Of a stretch of 32,113 nucleotides of DNA, positions 8,701-14,944 are shown piece after piece. The DNA is from Campylobacterota bacterium. Lineage in GTDB: Bacteria; Campylobacterota; Campylobacteria; Campylobacterales; Sulfurovaceae. The stretch lies in the NCBI GenBank assembly GCA_003252535.1, contig QKDN01000037.1, positions 1 through 32,113 of the forward strand, in the 5' to 3' direction. The translations under genes and the position numbers were made by a program. How positions within the stretch are numbered: the stretch's first letter is position 1; every line of letters begins with the position of its first letter. Under the pieces are notes generated by a model that saw only the letters and a list, made by a program, of their open reading frames with translations, was not told the DNA's origin and did no database searches.

Positions 8701-9275
8701 CCGATACCATGGCGCATGATCTCAAGGTAGAAATCGTCGCCGAATATCTCTCTGTACTCCAGCGCGATCTTCTTCGCCTCCTCGTACCCCTTGGCTCCGT
8801 AGCCCACATTCCGCTCCGAGAGGTTGAGGTGCCAGTTGACCTCCCCCTGGAGGCAGGCGCTGGAGCAGACCAGCCCCTCAGCGTTCTCTTTGAGGAGCTT
8901 CTTGTTGATACGGGGGTAGTAGTAAAAGCCGTCGATGTAGGCGCGCGAGCTGAGGTACATGAGGTTCTTGTACCCCGCTTCGTTCTTGGCATAGAGGCAG
9001 AGGTGGAAACGCTGGCGCACGCTCTTGTCGTCGAGCTCCTCGCTGTTGTGGAGGTAGCACTCCATCCCGATGATCGGCTTGATCCCCTCCCCTTTCATCG
9101 TCTTGTAGAAGTCGATCGTCCCGAACATATTGCCGTGATCGGTCATCGCCACCGACTCCATCCCCAGCTCCTTGATCTTCTTGGCAAGCTTCTTGATCTT
9201 GTTGGCGCCATCGAGCAGTGAATACTCGGTGTGAAGATGTAGGTGGGTGAATTTGGGAGCAGCGGACTCGGACAT
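5706..9275 (-). CDS. dnaE: DNA polymerase III alpha subunit
   Basis: Replicative polymerase catalytic subunit, 1189 residues, full length. An N-terminal PHP domain begins at residue 10 (THLHLHTEYSLLDG). The family C polymerase core has catalytic aspartates in PDIDMDF (about 428-434) and in the KFDFLGLKTL segment (about 580). A helix-hairpin-helix region follows at about 810-900, then an OB-fold at about 1010-1060, and a short lysine/glutamate-rich linker before the C-terminal tau-binding part. AAAGG precedes the ATG. The leader contains the 16-bp inverted repeat at 9305-9379. No terminator is visible after the stop, so readthrough into the toxin-antitoxin operon on the same strand is possible. 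Confidence 0.97.
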   Translation of the reverse strand: MSESAAPKFTHLHLHTEYSLLDGANKIKKLAKKIKELGMESVAMTDHGNMFGTIDFYKTMKGEGIKPIIGMECYLHNSEELDDKSVRQRFHLCLYAKNEAGYKNLMYLSSRAYIDGFYYYPRINKKLLKENAEGLVCSSACLQGEVNWHLNLSERNVGYGAKGYEEAKKIALEYREIFGDDFYLEIMRHGIGDQLRIDKDIIRLSQETGIKIVATNDTHYTNPEDADPHEAFMCIAMNKLYDDPNRLRHSVHEFYVKSPEQVARLYADIPEALENTQEIVDKCNLEIKLGNPTPPNFKFAREKAAEAGLEMPEPEVEYSLANDMVLFEAESKKGLEKRLEIVPEERHEEYRERLRVEIDIINSMKFPGYMLIVWDFVNAAKQMGIPVGPGRGSAAGSLVAYALEITDIDPIPYGLLFERFLNPERVSMPDIDMDFCQARRQEILDYVINKYGRVNVAQIITFGKLLAKGVIRDVARVLDMPYAKADAMAKLIPDELGIDLKNSYEKEPKIKELLTSDPQAKRVWDFALALEGLNRNAGTHAAGVVISNEPLWLKTPLFKPSGMDTLATQYSGKYVEDVDLIKFDFLGLKTLTVIEEANKLVEKRTGKRIDFIQEDINDKGVYDYISTGDTLGLFQIESAGMQDLAKKLKPNGFEDVIAMLALYRPGPMESGMLDDFVERKHGRAAITYAFPELEPILKPTYGVIVYQEQVMQIVQTIGGFSLGGADLVRRAMGKKIKEEMDKLQSEFADGAAAKGFDRQKAVELFDLIVKFAGYGFNKSHSAAYALVTFYTSFLKRYYPREFMAAILTLEKNNTDKVVKYVDELKRMQIKLLPPDVNRSDLVFSAAEEDGEDAIIFGMGAIKGAGDVAINSILAAREDGEFSDLADFASRIDSSKVNKRVLEALIKSGALDCFGYSRHAMLSQIEDILEASHKADQTKKMSVGSLFGDEVEMMSSVELELANMEEFEQMQILDFEKESLGFYVSGHPLDKYRETLDEIDYTLSSEIEELADGSQALFIGKIETITHKISKKGNKFGIANIMDLHGNIELMLFERSLKELEEDFDITKPIAFKVKITKDGEFTRMNLLKIESLKDAKKEKVTVKKEEKHTPEPELQPPLILALDLMPDAKIVQELMCLVEKHPGNRPLELRIKSKLADVIIESRYSVSEMILEEAKELGIYPDEQLVEVG

Positions 9276-9304
9276 AGCGTACCTTTGGATTGTATTTATA
9301 ACTT

Positions 9305-9379
9305 ATTTCTTGCATAACCTACTTGAGAGGCTCAGACCGAAGGGAGGATTTGCCCTCGAAAGGAGGTTATGCAAGAAAT
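9305..9379. repeat. 75-bp element with perfect 16-bp inverted ends
   Basis: Arms ATTTCTTGCATAACCT (9305-9320) and AGGTTATGCAAGAAAT (9364-9379) are perfectly complementary. The 43 bases between them can form two further small hairpins (TTGAG/CTCAG at 9323-9335 and GAGG/CCTC at 9344-9357), giving a cloverleaf-like fold. The element lies in the dnaE leader, 30 bases upstream of its start codon, and between the candidate promoter at 9405-9413 and the gene. No run of T follows on either strand. It may be a regulatory leader structure or a small non-autonomous mobile element; no target-site duplication is visible. Confidence 0.75.
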
Positions 9380-9404
9380 CAAGCGATTATTGATAGTTAC
9401 GCGG

Positions 9405-9413
9405 AATATAGCA
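9405..9413 (-). promoter_or_regulatory. Extended -10 promoter for dnaE
   Basis: TGCTATATT on the minus strand fits an extended -10. Transcription would begin near 9398 and give a leader of about 120 bases that includes the 9305-9379 inverted repeat. A second weaker -10 (TACAAT, 9294-9289) lies next to the gene. Confidence 0.45.
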
Positions 9414-9522
9414 GAGTTTTGGTAAAGAGGGCATAAAAAATCCCCTGTAGTCTCTGCACATATAAATAGATTATTGCATTTTGAAATATTTTTGGATTAT
9501 TGAGAAAAAGTTTGGCTACACT

Positions 9523-9531
9523 TGCTATAGT
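9523..9531 (+). promoter_or_regulatory. Extended -10 promoter for the 19-residue peptide
   Basis: TGCTATAGT is one mismatch from an ideal extended -10. The predicted start, near 9538, gives a 70-base leader to the small hydrophobic ORF. It overlaps GTCAGTTGG (9530-9538), which is repeated in inverted form as CCAACTGAC at 9702-9710. Confidence 0.5.
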
Positions 9532-9608
9532 CAGTTGGCGATTGGATGTATGGTTACATTGCGAGGCGTGAGGTGGGACAGGGTCAGCCTTCAATAAAGG
9601 ATGTAACA

Positions 9609-9668
9609 ATGCGACTAGCCATCATAATTGTTATTCTTCTGTTGCTCTTAGCGACAAAAGTCTATTAA
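9609..9668 (+). CDS. Candidate 19-residue membrane peptide
   Basis: MRLAIIIVILLLLLATKVY: one continuous hydrophobic stretch with a basic residue at each end, long enough to span a membrane. A strong ribosome-binding site (AAAGGATG, 9597-9603) lies 5 bases upstream, and a candidate promoter precedes it. In the leader GTTACATT (9553-9560) can pair with GATGTAAC (9600-9607) and would mask that site. A strong hairpin follows the stop at 9675-9696. It matches no small protein I recognise; a type I toxin or a regulatory small membrane protein are both possible. Codon evidence is too short to be decisive. Confidence 0.5.
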   Translation: MRLAIIIVILLLLLATKVY

Positions 9669-9674
9669 AAGCTT

Positions 9675-9696
9675 GCAGAGAGTGGGGACTCTCTGC
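9675..9696 (+). other. Strong hairpin after the small peptide ORF
   Basis: GCAGAGAGT, loop GGGG, ACTCTCTGC: a perfect 9-bp stem. There is no T tract, so it is not a canonical intrinsic terminator. The loop and following bases allow a competing stem (TGGGG with CCCCA at 9699-9704), so two alternative folds exist. It could stabilise the 3' end of a short transcript. Confidence 0.65.
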
Positions 9697-9762
9697 CTGC
9701 CCCAACTGACGGTATTATATCATAAATCTACCGAAATCTCAAAAATTCTCACTCCCAATCTA

Positions 9763-9771
9763 TGCTACAAT
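9763..9771 (+). promoter_or_regulatory. Extended -10 promoter for the FAH gene
   Basis: TGCTACAAT is a good extended -10. Transcription would begin near 9778, leaving a short leader that just includes the AAAAAAGG ribosome-binding site. Confidence 0.55.
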
Positions 9772-9792
9772 AGTATCAAAAAAGGCTCTACC

Positions 9793-10401
9793 ATGAACAC
9801 CGTCACATTCAATGAGCGGCAGCTCCCCGTCCCCAAGGTCGTCTGCGTGGGGCGTAACTATGTCGAGCATATCGAGGAGCTCGGCAACGAGATGCCCGAC
9901 TCCATGGTGCTCTTCAACAAACCCAACAGCGCCATCACCCCAGAGCTCCGCTACTTCTCCGAGCACTGCCGCTTCGAGGGGGAGATATGCTTCCTGATCC
10001 GGGATGGGAGGATGGCAGGGGTCGGCTTCGGACTCGACCTCACCCACGCCGATATCCAGAATGGTCTCAAGGCCAAGGGACTGCCGTGGGAGCGCGCCAA
10101 AGCCTTCGACGGCTCGGCGATCTTCAGCCCCTTCGTCCCCCTCGCCGACCCTTTCGAGAGCCTCTCGATGAAGCTCTTTATCAACGGCGAGCTCATCCAG
10201 CACGCCACCTACGATCTGATGATCTACAAACCTCAGACGATCCTCGAAGAGATAGCGACATTCCAGACCCTTCAGGAGAACGATATCATTATGAGCGGCA
10301 CCCCCAAAGGGGTAGCGACCTACAGCAGGGGTGACAGGTTCGTCGGGGAGATATATGCCGGGGAGAAGCTGCTGGTATCGGGCGAGTGGGTCGTGGAGTA
10401 A
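9793..10401 (+). CDS. Fumarylacetoacetate hydrolase-family protein
   Basis: Member of the FAH superfamily, 202 residues, similar in size to YcgM/FAHD1 acylpyruvate hydrolases. Typical segments: VVCVGRNYVEHIEELGNE with the substrate-binding arginine/asparagine/tyrosine, the metal-binding FEGEICF glutamates, DLTHAD with the third acidic ligand, KAFDGSA, and the C-terminal GTPKGVA loop. Related enzymes hydrolyse acylpyruvates, decarboxylate oxaloacetate or tautomerise it, so substrate cannot be fixed from sequence. AAAAGG lies 8 bases upstream of the ATG. It is followed after 2 bases by the homoserine kinase gene and probably co-transcribed with it. Confidence 0.9.
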   Translation: MNTVTFNERQLPVPKVVCVGRNYVEHIEELGNEMPDSMVLFNKPNSAITPELRYFSEHCRFEGEICFLIRDGRMAGVGFGLDLTHADIQNGLKAKGLPWERAKAFDGSAIFSPFVPLADPFESLSMKLFINGELIQHATYDLMIYKPQTILEEIATFQTLQENDIIMSGTPKGVATYSRGDRFVGEIYAGEKLLVSGEWVVE

Positions 10402-10403
10402 AA

Positions 10404-11306
10404 ATGGGTGTAAGGACTCCAATCGATATCCGGCAGGCCAACGAGCTGCTTGAGAAATATCATATTTCGTTCGTAGAGATGTCGCATACCGTAGACGGCA
10501 TCTCCGATACAACCTATATCGGCACAGATCACAGCAATAAAAAATATGTATTCAAAATATATGAATCCGCCGATGCAACGACCGTGCAAAACGAGATAAA
10601 CCTCCTCAATTTCCTGGCGCACCTCCCCGTACCGAGAGTTCTGTTGCCGGGCGAGTCTGTCGTGCTGTTCGAAGGGAAACCGACAGGGCTCTTCTCATAC
10701 CTCGAAGGGGACTCTGTCGATCACCCTACGCCAGGTCAGGTGAGCCAGATCGGCGCTTTCCTCGGTGCTTTCCACAGAGGGTCGCAAAATATGCACTCCA
10801 TCAATCCCAACTATTACACCCATCAGCGGCTGGCCGAGTGGATCGGCGATATACGGAAACACCCCTGTGACCCATCTATCATAGATACTTTTTCACAACA
10901 ATATGAATCGATAAGAGACCTGTCAATAGAAACAGACTGTGTCATCCACGGCGACCTCTTCCCCGACAATGCCAAATTCGTCGGCGAAAAGCTGACCGGG
11001 GTTTTCGATTTCGTAGAGGCCTGTATGGGCAACTCCTTCTTCGATCTCAGCGTTGTCGCCAACAGCTGGTGTTTCGACCCGGACAACGAGCTCAACCTAT
11101 CCTCACTTGAAGCACTCTTGAGCGCTTACGCCATCCGCCATAGAAGGGTCGATTGGGGAGAATTAAAACGCCATATGCTCTTTGCTTCTCTCTTCTATGC
11201 TGTACGGCGGTTTCACACAAGACATATAGAAAAACGGGGTGTCAATGTCAAAGACCACGGGGAATATATCGCGAAGTTCGACAGGATTTTCCAGGCAACT
11301 TTATAA
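10404..11306 (+). CDS. thrB: Homoserine kinase type II (APH fold)
   Basis: Phosphorylates homoserine in threonine synthesis; 300 residues, close to the 315 of characterised type II ThrB. It has the aminoglycoside phosphotransferase fold: HGDLFPDN with the catalytic aspartate, FDFVEACMGN with the metal-binding aspartate, and the DLSVVANSWCF stretch that is typical of ThrB rather than of antibiotic kinases; PTPGQVSQIGAFLGAFH also matches ThrB. The start at 10404 has GGAG overlapping the upstream stop region, so it is coupled to the FAH gene. A small chance remains that it is another APH-fold amino-alcohol kinase. It ends 26 bases from the convergent pbpC. Confidence 0.83.
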   Translation: MGVRTPIDIRQANELLEKYHISFVEMSHTVDGISDTTYIGTDHSNKKYVFKIYESADATTVQNEINLLNFLAHLPVPRVLLPGESVVLFEGKPTGLFSYLEGDSVDHPTPGQVSQIGAFLGAFHRGSQNMHSINPNYYTHQRLAEWIGDIRKHPCDPSIIDTFSQQYESIRDLSIETDCVIHGDLFPDNAKFVGEKLTGVFDFVEACMGNSFFDLSVVANSWCFDPDNELNLSSLEALLSAYAIRHRRVDWGELKRHMLFASLFYAVRRFHTRHIEKRGVNVKDHGEYIAKFDRIFQATL

Positions 11307-11332
11307 AATATGCGTGGATTCCACCCTCCCCC

Positions 11333-13582
11333 CTACTTCTCCTCCGTCTCGAAACTCACGCTGTCCATCTTCGCTCCCCGGTCGAGGCACGATACCCTGT
11401 GCCTCCCCACACCGAAATACCTGTAGATCGGTATGCTCGACCTCCCATCGAAAGGGGCTTCGTCGTCGACCATCCAGACGATGCTCTCGTTCTCGTCGAA
11501 GGAGTAGCACTGGAGCTTGAGCTTCTTCATCTCCTCGGGGAGCAGGGCGTTCTGGGTGTAGGTGAGTTCGCCGACGGGGGAGGTGATGCGCGGTTTGTAG
11601 CCCTTCCACTCGCCGTAGCAGCTGCTCGCAGAGAGCTCGCCCATCTTCATGATCGTACCATTGCCAAAGAGCTGCGCCAGTACTTCGGCCCGGAGCATCG
11701 AGCACGGAGTATAGGGTCGTACGCCCGCTATCACCGTATCCCTGACCCGCTTGCGGCAGCGTCCCAGCTCGATGGGGTCCTGGCAGATGGTATCGGTGAC
11801 GATCCCCTCGGGCTTGGCGAACCACTTCTTGGGATTTGCCCTCGTTTTTGGGAGCCTGGCGAAGATATCGAAGAGCGCGGGCGAAGCGGCGTAGAGCCCC
11901 GTAGCGCTCTTGTCCTTCTCGTCGTTCTCTTCCGGCTGCCTTGCCGCTTTGCCGCTGAAGTTGCCGAACCACACCGCCACGGTATAATTGGGGGTGTAGC
12001 CGATGGTGAGGAGGTCTTTGGCGTTGGCTGAGGTGCCGGTCTTGAAGGCGACTCTGGGCTGGGCGGCGAGATACTCCCATGAGCTCGAGAACGAGACGCG
12101 CGGGGCATTGGCGAGGATATCCCCCACGAGGTAGCTCGACTCTTCGCGGAGGAGCCGTATCGTGCCGTTGGCATCCGCCCCTTTGAGCGCGTCCGATCTG
12201 CGGTACTCTCCACCGTTGGCGAGGGCGGCGAAGAGCTCGGCGATATCGAGCAGGCTCACCGTACACCCGCCCAGCACGATCGAGCTGCCGTAGTGCCCCT
12301 TGGGCTTGTCGATCCCTTTGATACCCGCTTTTTTGAGCAGTTCGTAGAGCGAATCATCCCCGAGGTGGTAGTTGAGCTCGACGGCGGGGATATTGAGCGA
12401 GAGCTGGAGGGCTTCGGTGGCGCTCACCTCCCCCTGGAAGCTCTTGGAGTAATTGAGCGGCGTGTACCCGGCGATGAAGAGCGAGAGGTCATAGAGGTGC
12501 TTGCGCGGGGTGATGAGCCCCTTTTCGAGCGCTTTGGCATAGACGAAAGGCTTGAGGGTGGAGCCAGGGGAGATGGGCGCGGTGACCCCGTCGACCTCTC
12601 CGCCGTGCCGCTTGTCAGCGAAGTCGCTCGATCCCACATAGCCCAGGATATCCATCGTGTGGTTGTCGATCACGACCGCCGCTGCGTTGTAGATGCCGAT
12701 GGGGCGTAGCGCTGCCAGTCTCCGACGGAGTATCCCCTCGATCTCTTTCTGGAGCGGCAGCTCAAGTGTCGTGAAGATATCGCCGCCCCCTTTGAAACGG
12801 CGGGCGAGGTGGGGAGCTTCGTTGGGGAGGTCGCGGCGGTACGGGGTGATCGCTTCACCCAGCGCCCTCCTGTACGCCCCCTCGCCGATGAGCCCGGCAC
12901 TCTTGAGGCGGGAGAGGACGCGGTGGGAGAGCCTGCGCGCTTTAGTGTACTCCCGCGGGGTTCGCTCCCTGATGCGGTTGGCGTTGGGATTTTTGGGGAT
13001 CGAGACGAGATAGGCGATCTGTGAGAGGGAGAGCGACTCGACCCCCACGCCGAAATAGGCGTATGCCGCCGAAGCGAACCCCTCGATATTGCCGCCGTAG
13101 GGGGTATTGTCGAGGTAGAGTTCGAGTATCTCGTCCTTGGTATAGTGCCACTCGAGCTGGAGCGCCATGAACATCTCGATGAGCTTGTTCCCCACCGTCC
13201 TGTCCTCGCGGTGCATCATCCGTGCGAGCTGCATCGTCAGGGTCGACGCCCCGATCTGCCGCTTGTGGGAGAGGTTGAAGTAGACGGCGCGCCCCAGCGA
13301 GAGGGGGTTGACCCCGAAGTGGTGATAGAAGTAGCGATCCTCGTAGGCGAGGAGGGTGTTTTTGATATCCTCTTTGATATGGCTGCCGATGGGGATGCGC
13401 AGGTAGCCGTCGGGGCTGAGGTGGATGCGGAGCAGGCTCCCCGAAGCGTCGAAGATACGGGTGGATTTCTGGCGGCAGAGGCGCTTGGTATCGAGGGGGA
13501 AGAGGAGATCGAGGATGAGGAAGAGTCCGAGCACCCCCGCCGCACCCCAAAGCAGCCCCCTGCCGATCCGCCGTAACCGCAT
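11333..13582 (-). CDS. pbpC: Penicillin-binding protein 1C
   Basis: Bifunctional peptidoglycan synthase, 749 residues. N-terminal basic stretch and one membrane anchor (about 8-30), then a family 51 glycosyltransferase with catalytic E81 in YEDRYFY and GASTLTMQLAR at 111-121. The transpeptidase follows with S341-T-L-K344, S395-L-N397 and K514-T-G-T. A C-terminal PBP1C-specific domain runs from about 650 to the end. The ATG at 13582 is preferred: it starts just before the membrane segment and is preceded by AGAGGGGG. PBP1C usually pairs with an alpha-2-macroglobulin gene, which is absent here. Confidence 0.95.
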   Translation of the reverse strand: MRLRRIGRGLLWGAAGVLGLFLILDLLFPLDTKRLCRQKSTRIFDASGSLLRIHLSPDGYLRIPIGSHIKEDIKNTLLAYEDRYFYHHFGVNPLSLGRAVYFNLSHKRQIGASTLTMQLARMMHREDRTVGNKLIEMFMALQLEWHYTKDEILELYLDNTPYGGNIEGFASAAYAYFGVGVESLSLSQIAYLVSIPKNPNANRIRERTPREYTKARRLSHRVLSRLKSAGLIGEGAYRRALGEAITPYRRDLPNEAPHLARRFKGGGDIFTTLELPLQKEIEGILRRRLAALRPIGIYNAAAVVIDNHTMDILGYVGSSDFADKRHGGEVDGVTAPISPGSTLKPFVYAKALEKGLITPRKHLYDLSLFIAGYTPLNYSKSFQGEVSATEALQLSLNIPAVELNYHLGDDSLYELLKKAGIKGIDKPKGHYGSSIVLGGCTVSLLDIAELFAALANGGEYRRSDALKGADANGTIRLLREESSYLVGDILANAPRVSFSSSWEYLAAQPRVAFKTGTSANAKDLLTIGYTPNYTVAVWFGNFSGKAARQPEENDEKDKSATGLYAASPALFDIFARLPKTRANPKKWFAKPEGIVTDTICQDPIELGRCRKRVRDTVIAGVRPYTPCSMLRAEVLAQLFGNGTIMKMGELSASSCYGEWKGYKPRITSPVGELTYTQNALLPEEMKKLKLQCYSFDENESIVWMVDDEAPFDGRSSIPIYRYFGVGRHRVSCLDRGAKMDSVSFETEEK

Positions 13583-13606
13583 TGAGAGCCCCCTCTTTTT
13601 GGGTAG

Positions 13607-13615
13607 ATTGTAGCA
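13607..13615 (-). promoter_or_regulatory. Extended -10 promoter for pbpC
   Basis: Minus-strand TGCTACAAT, identical to the one upstream of the FAH gene. Start near 13600, leader of about 18 bases. Confidence 0.55.
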
Positions 13616-13652
13616 CAAGAGTACTATTATCGGAGCTTAAGCTTCTCTTCTA

Positions 13653-13658
13653 TATAAT
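13653..13658 (+). promoter_or_regulatory. -10 box for tRNA-Pro
   Basis: TATAAT, with transcription expected near 13665, just upstream of the mature tRNA 5' end. No -35 is evident. Confidence 0.55.
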
Positions 13659-13671
13659 TCCACTCTCATGT

Positions 13672-13749
13672 CGGGGTGTAGCGCAGTCTGGCTAGCGCGC
13701 TTTCTTGGGGTGGAAGAGGTCGCCTGTTCGAATCAGGTCACTCCGACCA
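13672..13749 (+). tRNA. tRNA-Pro (anticodon GGG)
   Basis: 78 bases with an encoded CCA. Acceptor CGGGGTG pairs with CACTCCG; the D stem is GCGC/GCGC; the anticodon stem CTTTC/GGAAG encloses TTGGGGT, giving anticodon GGG; the T arm is GCCTG-TTCGAAT-CAGGT. GGG reads proline codons CCC and CCU. It stands alone, between pbpC and a nuclease gene of foreign appearance. Confidence 0.96.
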
Positions 13750-13757
13750 TTGAGACA
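13749..13757 (+). repeat. Left copy of 9-bp direct repeat at tRNA 3' end
   Basis: ATTGAGACA begins on the last A of the tRNA CCA. The same 9 bases occur at 14934-14942, on the other side of the nuclease gene. Too short to call an attachment site on its own. Confidence 0.4.
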
Positions 13758-13874
13758 CCGTGAAAACGGACTTTTCAAAAAACTCACAACAAAATCTGCA
13801 ACATTCACACTTCCTTTCTGAAATTTGATATTTCTGTGCTAAACTACCAGACCAATTTTTTCAGGGATAGATTC

Positions 13875-14924
13875 ATGCTCGGATTCATCAAAAAAGTCAT
13901 CGATAAAATAGATCAAACTCAACTCGAAAAAAACACTATAGACATCTACGATATAGCGCAACACTTCGGGATCAATAATCAAATGGTCTACAAAGCTTTC
14001 TATGAACTCGAATGGATATTGAAACATCAAAATAACATTATTCCTACTCCCGTGGGCGAAGAGAACGGTGCGCATGTCGTCAAAACAGATAACGATAGAT
14101 TTGTGACATGGGACAGATCGATACTTACCAATGATGCTTTCGTCAATAAAATCCGTAAAATAAAAAATGAAGAAACAAGTAGTCAAATTGTTCAAAACAA
14201 GCCTGTCGAAGATCCGATTAAAACACAACAATCTGACCAAGCCCCTCAAACAACTCCTACAGATAATAAAACACTGACTCTAAAAGATATCGCAGCTATC
14301 AAACAGATCGATGTCAACCTCATCAATAACGCACTTTACCGTTTGGGATGGGTCGAAAAAAGCAATACATGGACGATCGCTACCGAAGAGGGCAAGGCAA
14401 ACGGTGCGATTGAAAGATACAATCCGCAGACCAAAACAAAATTTGTCATTTGGGAAAAGTCCATATTGGATAATCAAAAACTATTTGACGAGATCAAATC
14501 CCATAACAACTCTAAACCAACAGCCGAAAAACTCATACAAAAAGGTCAGGAGTATGAGGAGTATATTGCCAAGGTCTTTCAGGCAAGAGGCTACAAAGTG
14601 ATCGAAAACGGTAAAATTTCCGGTAAGAAGGATGGCGGAATAGACTTGATCGTCAAGAATGATCGGGAGATCATCTTCATCCAATGTAAAAATTGGAATG
14701 AAAACGGAAAATACAAGATCACCCATACACATATCAAAGAGTTCCGAACAAACGCAACCGACTACTATGAGAAAACCCCTTTGTTCAAATCGTACGATAT
14801 GAAAGCTCTCTTCGTCTTGTCGGGGAACTTTATCGATATCTCTGCGATCAAACACATTGAAGAGATTCAGCAAAAAGGGAAAAAGATAGATTACGAAATC
14901 ATCAAAATCGATAAGAATCGATAA
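13875..14924 (+). CDS. Mrr-type restriction endonuclease with duplicated N-terminal module
   Basis: 349 residues. The C-terminal third (about 215-349) is a PD-(D/E)xK nuclease of the Mrr/restriction-endonuclease-like group: the glutamate-rich helix near EYEEYIAKVF, D257 in KDGGIDLIV, and Q270-C-K272 in FIQCKNW. The N-terminal part holds two related copies of a module of about 70 residues (about 22-90 and 135-205), each with a helix-turn-helix-like start, NGA in the middle and W(D/E)(R/K)SIL near its end; the linker between is polar. Likely function is cleavage of (modified) foreign DNA. No methylase is adjacent, which suits a type IV enzyme. Base composition is clearly more AT-rich than in the flanking genes and it sits directly behind a tRNA gene, so recent acquisition is likely. 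AGGGA precedes the chosen ATG. Confidence 0.85.
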   Translation: MLGFIKKVIDKIDQTQLEKNTIDIYDIAQHFGINNQMVYKAFYELEWILKHQNNIIPTPVGEENGAHVVKTDNDRFVTWDRSILTNDAFVNKIRKIKNEETSSQIVQNKPVEDPIKTQQSDQAPQTTPTDNKTLTLKDIAAIKQIDVNLINNALYRLGWVEKSNTWTIATEEGKANGAIERYNPQTKTKFVIWEKSILDNQKLFDEIKSHNNSKPTAEKLIQKGQEYEEYIAKVFQARGYKVIENGKISGKKDGGIDLIVKNDREIIFIQCKNWNENGKYKITHTHIKEFRTNATDYYEKTPLFKSYDMKALFVLSGNFIDISAIKHIEEIQQKGKKIDYEIIKIDKNR

Positions 14925-14933
14925 ACCGATTGT

Positions 14934-14942
14934 ATTGAGACA
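14934..14942 (+). repeat. Right copy of 9-bp direct repeat before asnB
   Basis: ATTGAGACA, second copy of the repeat at 13749-13757. It lies 2 bases before the asnB start codon, so the two copies bracket the nuclease gene precisely. Confidence 0.4.
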
Positions 14943-14944
14943 AT

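Noticed and set aside
6936-9221. Open frame of 761 codons antisense to dnaE
   Set aside because: dnaE is unmistakable on the other strand, and the antisense translation has low complexity (Leu, Asp, Glu, Val) with no domain. Long antisense frames arise from the codon bias of such genes; similar ones at 26022-27449, 27358-28545 and 22546-23850 were rejected for the same reason.
9530-9711. 6S RNA-like or signal recognition particle RNA gene
   Set aside because: Length and closing stem are suggestive, but the conserved bubble and SRP tetraloop sequences are not seen, and a good ribosome-binding site with ORF lies inside.
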